Of a DNA stretch of 10,617 nt, positions 8,011 to 10,617 are shown piece by piece. A model generated the notes under the pieces. The model had not been told where the DNA came from. It ran no database searches and worked only from the letters and a program-made list of their open reading frames with translations. The position numbers and the translations under genes were made by a program. Each line of letters starts with the position of its first letter. Position 1 is the stretch's first letter. This stretch comes from Thioalkalivibrio sp. (GTDB lineage Bacteria; Pseudomonadota; Gammaproteobacteria; Ectothiorhodospirales; Ectothiorhodospiraceae): positions 1 through 10,617 of the forward strand of contig SLHN01000284.1 of NCBI GenBank assembly GCA_007136145.1, given 5' to 3'.

Positions 8011-8152
8011 CCTGTCCGTTTCATGAAAACTCTCCGTAGCCGGTAACAGTCGTGCCGAGCTCAGCGGAACCGCCAGCATCGCCACCCTCGCTTGACCCCA
8101 GCCTACCGGGTCAGCAACCTATGCGGCTCTTGCATCAGGGGGAAGACGGATC

Positions 8153-8479
8153 ATGGAACTGAACGTGGTCATCGACGACGAAATGTACACTTTGAATGTT
8201 CCCGACGAAATCGTGCGCGATTCCGGCGATTTCTTCGATCAGATGGACCGCGACATGGACGCCGGTCGTCAGATGGGCCGGGAATGGGTTGCGCGCCCGG
8301 GGCAAGAGGACAGGCTCCGGATCGTCGGCGACAAGCTGCTGAGCGCGCTGGAACGGGAAAACCACGACGTGGGCAGAATGATGGCGGCTTACATCCTGAA
8401 CCGCGCCCCCTCGATCGACCGCCTGCTGCTGGATACGACTGGCGAGATAGGTAATACCGAAATCCGTTACCGGGAGTAA
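8153..8479 (+). CDS. Small protein of unknown function (108 aa)
   Basis: I do not recognise this protein. It has 108 residues, no cysteine, no signal peptide and no membrane segment, and many charged residues. The N terminus (MELNVVIDDEMYTLNVPDEI) looks like two short beta strands. A long, mostly helical, acidic middle follows (residues 20-83, with GDFFDQMDRDMDAGRQMGREW), then SIDRLLLDTTGEIGNTEIRYRE at the end. The gene looks real: ATG at 8153 has a strong AGGGGGAAG at 8137-8145, codon use is like its neighbours, and it fills the space between the hydrogenase terminator and the convergent transporter gene. It starts 143 bp after that terminator, so it should have its own promoter, though I see no clear one. 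Function is unassigned; a link to hydrogenase rests only on position. Confidence 0.75.
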   Translation: MELNVVIDDEMYTLNVPDEIVRDSGDFFDQMDRDMDAGRQMGREWVARPGQEDRLRIVGDKLLSALERENHDVGRMMAAYILNRAPSIDRLLLDTTGEIGNTEIRYRE

Positions 8480-8492
8480 CGACCGCGCCATT

Positions 8493-9383
8493 TCACGAAC
8501 GCTCGGCGATTGTGACCATTTGCCGGTCGCGCCAGAGACAAAAAAAGACCCACAGGAACACCGGGACATTCATCAGCAAGCCGTAGAGCAGCGGAACCAG
8601 CCCGAGTTGCGGCAACTGCATGATGGCGAAGGCCACCATCATCGCGACTCCGGCGTTCTGCACCCCTACTTCGACGGTGATCGCCCGCACGCTGTCAAGG
8701 GGCAATCCCAATCGTCGCGAAACCCGATGACCCAGTAGCATCGCCAGCATGCAAAGCATCAGTACCGCCAGCGTCTCGATACTGATCAGTGCCGGCAACC
8801 GATTGTGGTAGGCAAGAAAGAGGGTGACGACAATACCGACCATGGCCACCCCGGTGAAGAGCCTCACCCTTGGCAACCAATCGCTGATGGTCGCCTCCCG
8901 ACTCATCCGCCGCAGCAGCATGCCAGCAAGCGCCGGGACCAGCGTGACCAGCAGCAATTGACCCACCGTCTGCCAATAGGACAGCGCGAAACCCTGCGCG
9001 GCGAGCCCCAACAACTGGAAGTTCCAGCCCATCACCAGTGGCAGCGTGAAAGGGACCAATAGTGCGGCAATCGCCGTCAGGCTCACCGAAAGCGCAAGGT
9101 CACCCTGCACAAGATAGCTGAACATGTTGGAGGTTGCCCCACCGGGTACCAGAGATACCAGCAGCAGTCCGGCCGCAGCCATCGGGGAAAGGGGCAGAAG
9201 AAGAACCAGAACCCATGCCAGCAATGGCAGAGCCAGCATCTGCATCGCCAAGCCCAGAACGACCCTGCGCGGATGTTTCCAGATGCGCCGGAAATCCTCA
9301 CCGGTCAGACTCATCCCCAGCGCCAACATCACACCGGCCAACACCCAGGGCAGGATCACCTGCGCCAACCACTCAACGGCCAT
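8493..9383 (-). CDS. Bile acid:sodium symporter (BASS/SBF) family membrane transporter
   Basis: This 296-residue, strongly hydrophobic protein has about nine to ten membrane segments, the normal size for bacterial BASS family sodium-coupled transporters. Two signature stretches of the crossed sodium-binding helices are present: VPGGATSNMFSYL (79-91) and EVGVQNAGVA (238-247). The substrate cannot be told from sequence; bacterial members move organic anions, some of them short-chain acids such as pantoate or pyruvate, and eukaryotic ones bile acids. The ATG at 9383 is chosen because GGGGAG on the minus strand lies just upstream and the N terminus then begins at the first helix; a GTG at 9407 would add eight residues with a weak ribosome binding site. 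It is convergent with the small gene ending at 8479 (13 bp apart) and divergent from menA. No functional link to the hydrogenase is evident. Confidence 0.87.
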   Translation of the reverse strand: MAVEWLAQVILPWVLAGVMLALGMSLTGEDFRRIWKHPRRVVLGLAMQMLALPLLAWVLVLLLPLSPMAAAGLLLVSLVPGGATSNMFSYLVQGDLALSVSLTAIAALLVPFTLPLVMGWNFQLLGLAAQGFALSYWQTVGQLLLVTLVPALAGMLLRRMSREATISDWLPRVRLFTGVAMVGIVVTLFLAYHNRLPALISIETLAVLMLCMLAMLLGHRVSRRLGLPLDSVRAITVEVGVQNAGVAMMVAFAIMQLPQLGLVPLLYGLLMNVPVFLWVFFCLWRDRQMVTIAERS

Positions 9384-9600
9384 ATCACTCCCCGCAACAG
9401 GGCGCACCTGAACAATCGGACTGCGCTACCCTAACCAGCCGCGCGGGCAATGCACCGCCGCACGCGTGTGGAGCAGAATAGCAGCCAACCCGAGAGCAAC
9501 CCAGCGTCCGTGTTCAGGACGGCCCGCGGAACCCGGCCAGCACCATCGTCCCGATTCCCGCGAACCCGTCCAGAATCATCAGACCGATAAAGGAAGAACC

Positions 9601-10464
9601 GTGAGCAAGTTCCAGATCTGGTGGCAAACGTTGCGCCCGCGCACATTGCCAGCAGCGGTAGGGCCCGTGCTGCTGGGACAGGCACTGGTAACCCCCGGAT
9701 ACTTTTCCTGGGTCACCGCGATGCTTTGCGTGATCTGCGCGCTGAATCTGCAACTGGCGGTGAATCTGGCCAACGACCTCTTCGACGGACTCTCCGGAGT
9801 CGACCAGGCGGATCGCCTGGGCCCGACCAGGGCACTGCAGTCGGGTCTGCTGAGTGCGTCGCAGCTTCGGAACGCCCTGGCAATCACCCTGGGCATCGCG
9901 GTCGGCACCGGCCTCTGGTTGATCGTTTTCGGACATTGGCTGCTCTGGATTCTCGGCATACTGTCGGTGCTTGCGGTGCTCGGCTACAGTGGTGGCCGCC
10001 GGCCCTACGCCAATCTCGCGCTGGGCGAGTTGGCGGTCTGGTTCTTCTTCGGTCCGGTTGCGGTACTGGGGAGCCTGCTGGCGCACCAGAGCCCGGTCAA
10101 CCATCAGGCGGTAATGGCGTCCCTGCTCGTCGGACTTCCCGTGGCAGCCATCCTGGTGGTGAACAACCTGCGTGACCGATACACCGATCAACGGGCCGGC
10201 AAACACACCCTCGCGGTCCTTCTCGGCGACCACGGGACACGGTTCCTTTTCGCCGCGCTCGTTCTGGGGCCGTGGCTGGTTTCGCTACCACTGGGGCTTT
10301 CGACGCCAGGCTGGTTCGCATGGGCCGCTGTCGGTCTCGCGGCACTGTACCTGACGCGGGAACTTCGCCACCGGGACGGCACCGAATTGAATCCCATGCT
10401 CGGCCTGACCGCCCTGTTTTCGCTGCTGTTTGCGTTCTGGCTGGCTTTCCGCTTTTCTTCCTGA
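9601..10464 (+). CDS. menA: 1,4-dihydroxy-2-naphthoate polyprenyltransferase (MenA)
   Basis: This 287-residue protein has about eight to nine membrane segments and the two Asp-rich motifs of UbiA-family prenyltransferases: NLANDLFDGLSGVDQADR (55-72) and NNLRDRYTDQRAGKHTLAVL (188-207). The second motif and the GYSGGRRPYANLALGELAVWF stretch (128-148) are characteristic of MenA rather than UbiA or heme O synthases. MenA attaches the polyprenyl side chain to 1,4-dihydroxy-2-naphthoate, giving demethylmenaquinone in the inner membrane. The start is a GTG at 9601, where similarity begins (SKFQIWWQTLRPRTLPAA) and AGGAAG at 9591-9596 lies just upstream; the ATG at 9466 would add 45 polar residues foreign to the family. 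No other menaquinone gene is visible. It suggests that the organism makes menaquinone, as expected of an anaerobically growing sulfur or phototrophic bacterium. Confidence 0.92.
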   Translation: MSKFQIWWQTLRPRTLPAAVGPVLLGQALVTPGYFSWVTAMLCVICALNLQLAVNLANDLFDGLSGVDQADRLGPTRALQSGLLSASQLRNALAITLGIAVGTGLWLIVFGHWLLWILGILSVLAVLGYSGGRRPYANLALGELAVWFFFGPVAVLGSLLAHQSPVNHQAVMASLLVGLPVAAILVVNNLRDRYTDQRAGKHTLAVLLGDHGTRFLFAALVLGPWLVSLPLGLSTPGWFAWAAVGLAALYLTRELRHRDGTELNPMLGLTALFSLLFAFWLAFRFSS

Positions 10465-10617
10465 CAAAGCTCGAATCGTGAGGGATCCACGGACTCTGGT
10501 GCTCCGAAGCCGCGCTCCTCCCTCTTCTGAAAACCCTGAGGCGATTTCTGTCAAAAAAGATATTGTCTTGCTGGTCTTTTCGTCCGTCTGCTGCGTTGCC
10601 CTCCCGGTTGCATGGAA

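Noticed and set aside
8019..8028. 10-bp palindrome TTTCATGAAA after the hynL terminator
   Set aside because: Short enough to occur by chance; no promoter element next to it could be identified.
9408..9600. Search for promoter or operator between the transporter and menA
   Set aside because: No convincing -35/-10 pair, palindrome or riboswitch-like structure seen in this 193-bp divergent gap.
10544..10617. Possible start of a secreted protein at the right edge (frame reading VKKDIVLLVFSSVCCVALPVAW)
   Set aside because: It looks like a signal peptide, but only an ATT or an internal TTG could start it and no clear ribosome binding site fits; the window ends before it can be judged.

Overview
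The window is a high-GC block from a gram-negative bacterium. It is dominated by a membrane-associated [NiFe]-hydrogenase locus of the HynS-Isp1-Isp2-HynL type, and the layout closely resembles the hyn locus known from purple sulfur bacteria such as Thiocapsa roseopersicina. I infer a Gammaproteobacterium of the Chromatiales type (purple sulfur or related sulfur-oxidising). This inference rests on gene order, on the NiFe-Isp module, on HupF/HybE/HupK accessory genes and on a menaquinone gene. No rRNA, tRNA or other phylogenetic marker is present to confirm it.

Layout. (1) Minus strand, 1-1821: an accessory operon read leftwards, hupF/hypC-like (95 aa), hybE/hupJ-like (180 aa, probable TTG start), then a hupK-like gene whose 3' end runs off the left edge (339 codons visible). 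(2) 1822-2098: a 277-bp divergent control region. It holds a perfect 14-bp palindrome with the FNR/CRP architecture and a separate perfect 18-bp AT-rich palindrome. (3) Plus strand, 2099-7915: one tightly packed operon of six genes: hupD/hyaD-like maturation protease, a short HupH-like protein, hynS, isp1, isp2, hynL. Most joins overlap or are 2-40 bp apart. Two hairpins follow hynL, and the second is a textbook intrinsic terminator. (4) 8153-8479: a small protein of unknown function with a strong ribosome binding site. (5) 8493-9383, minus: a bile acid:sodium symporter (BASS) family permease, convergent with the small gene. (6) 9601-10464, plus: MenA, the membrane prenyltransferase of menaquinone synthesis. 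The last 150 bp hold no gene I can support.

How it works together. HynS carries a Tat signal and three Fe-S clusters. HynL carries the NiFe site and a 15-residue C-terminal tail that the HupD-like protease should remove after nickel insertion. HupF/HypC, HybE and HupK are predicted chaperones and scaffolds for large-subunit maturation and for quality control of the complex. Isp1 (a NarI/DsrM-like membrane cytochrome b) and Isp2 (a HdrD/DsrK-like iron-sulfur protein) are expected to carry electrons between the periplasmic hydrogenase and the membrane or cytoplasm. The FNR-like site fits anaerobic control of both divergent operons. MenA nearby suggests a menaquinone pool but may simply be a neighbour.

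The hydrogenase system belongs to a described type. The parts that look least described are the 18-bp palindrome in the divergent promoter region and the 108-residue orphan protein downstream of hynL. I found no CRISPR array, insertion sequence, tRNA or phage gene.
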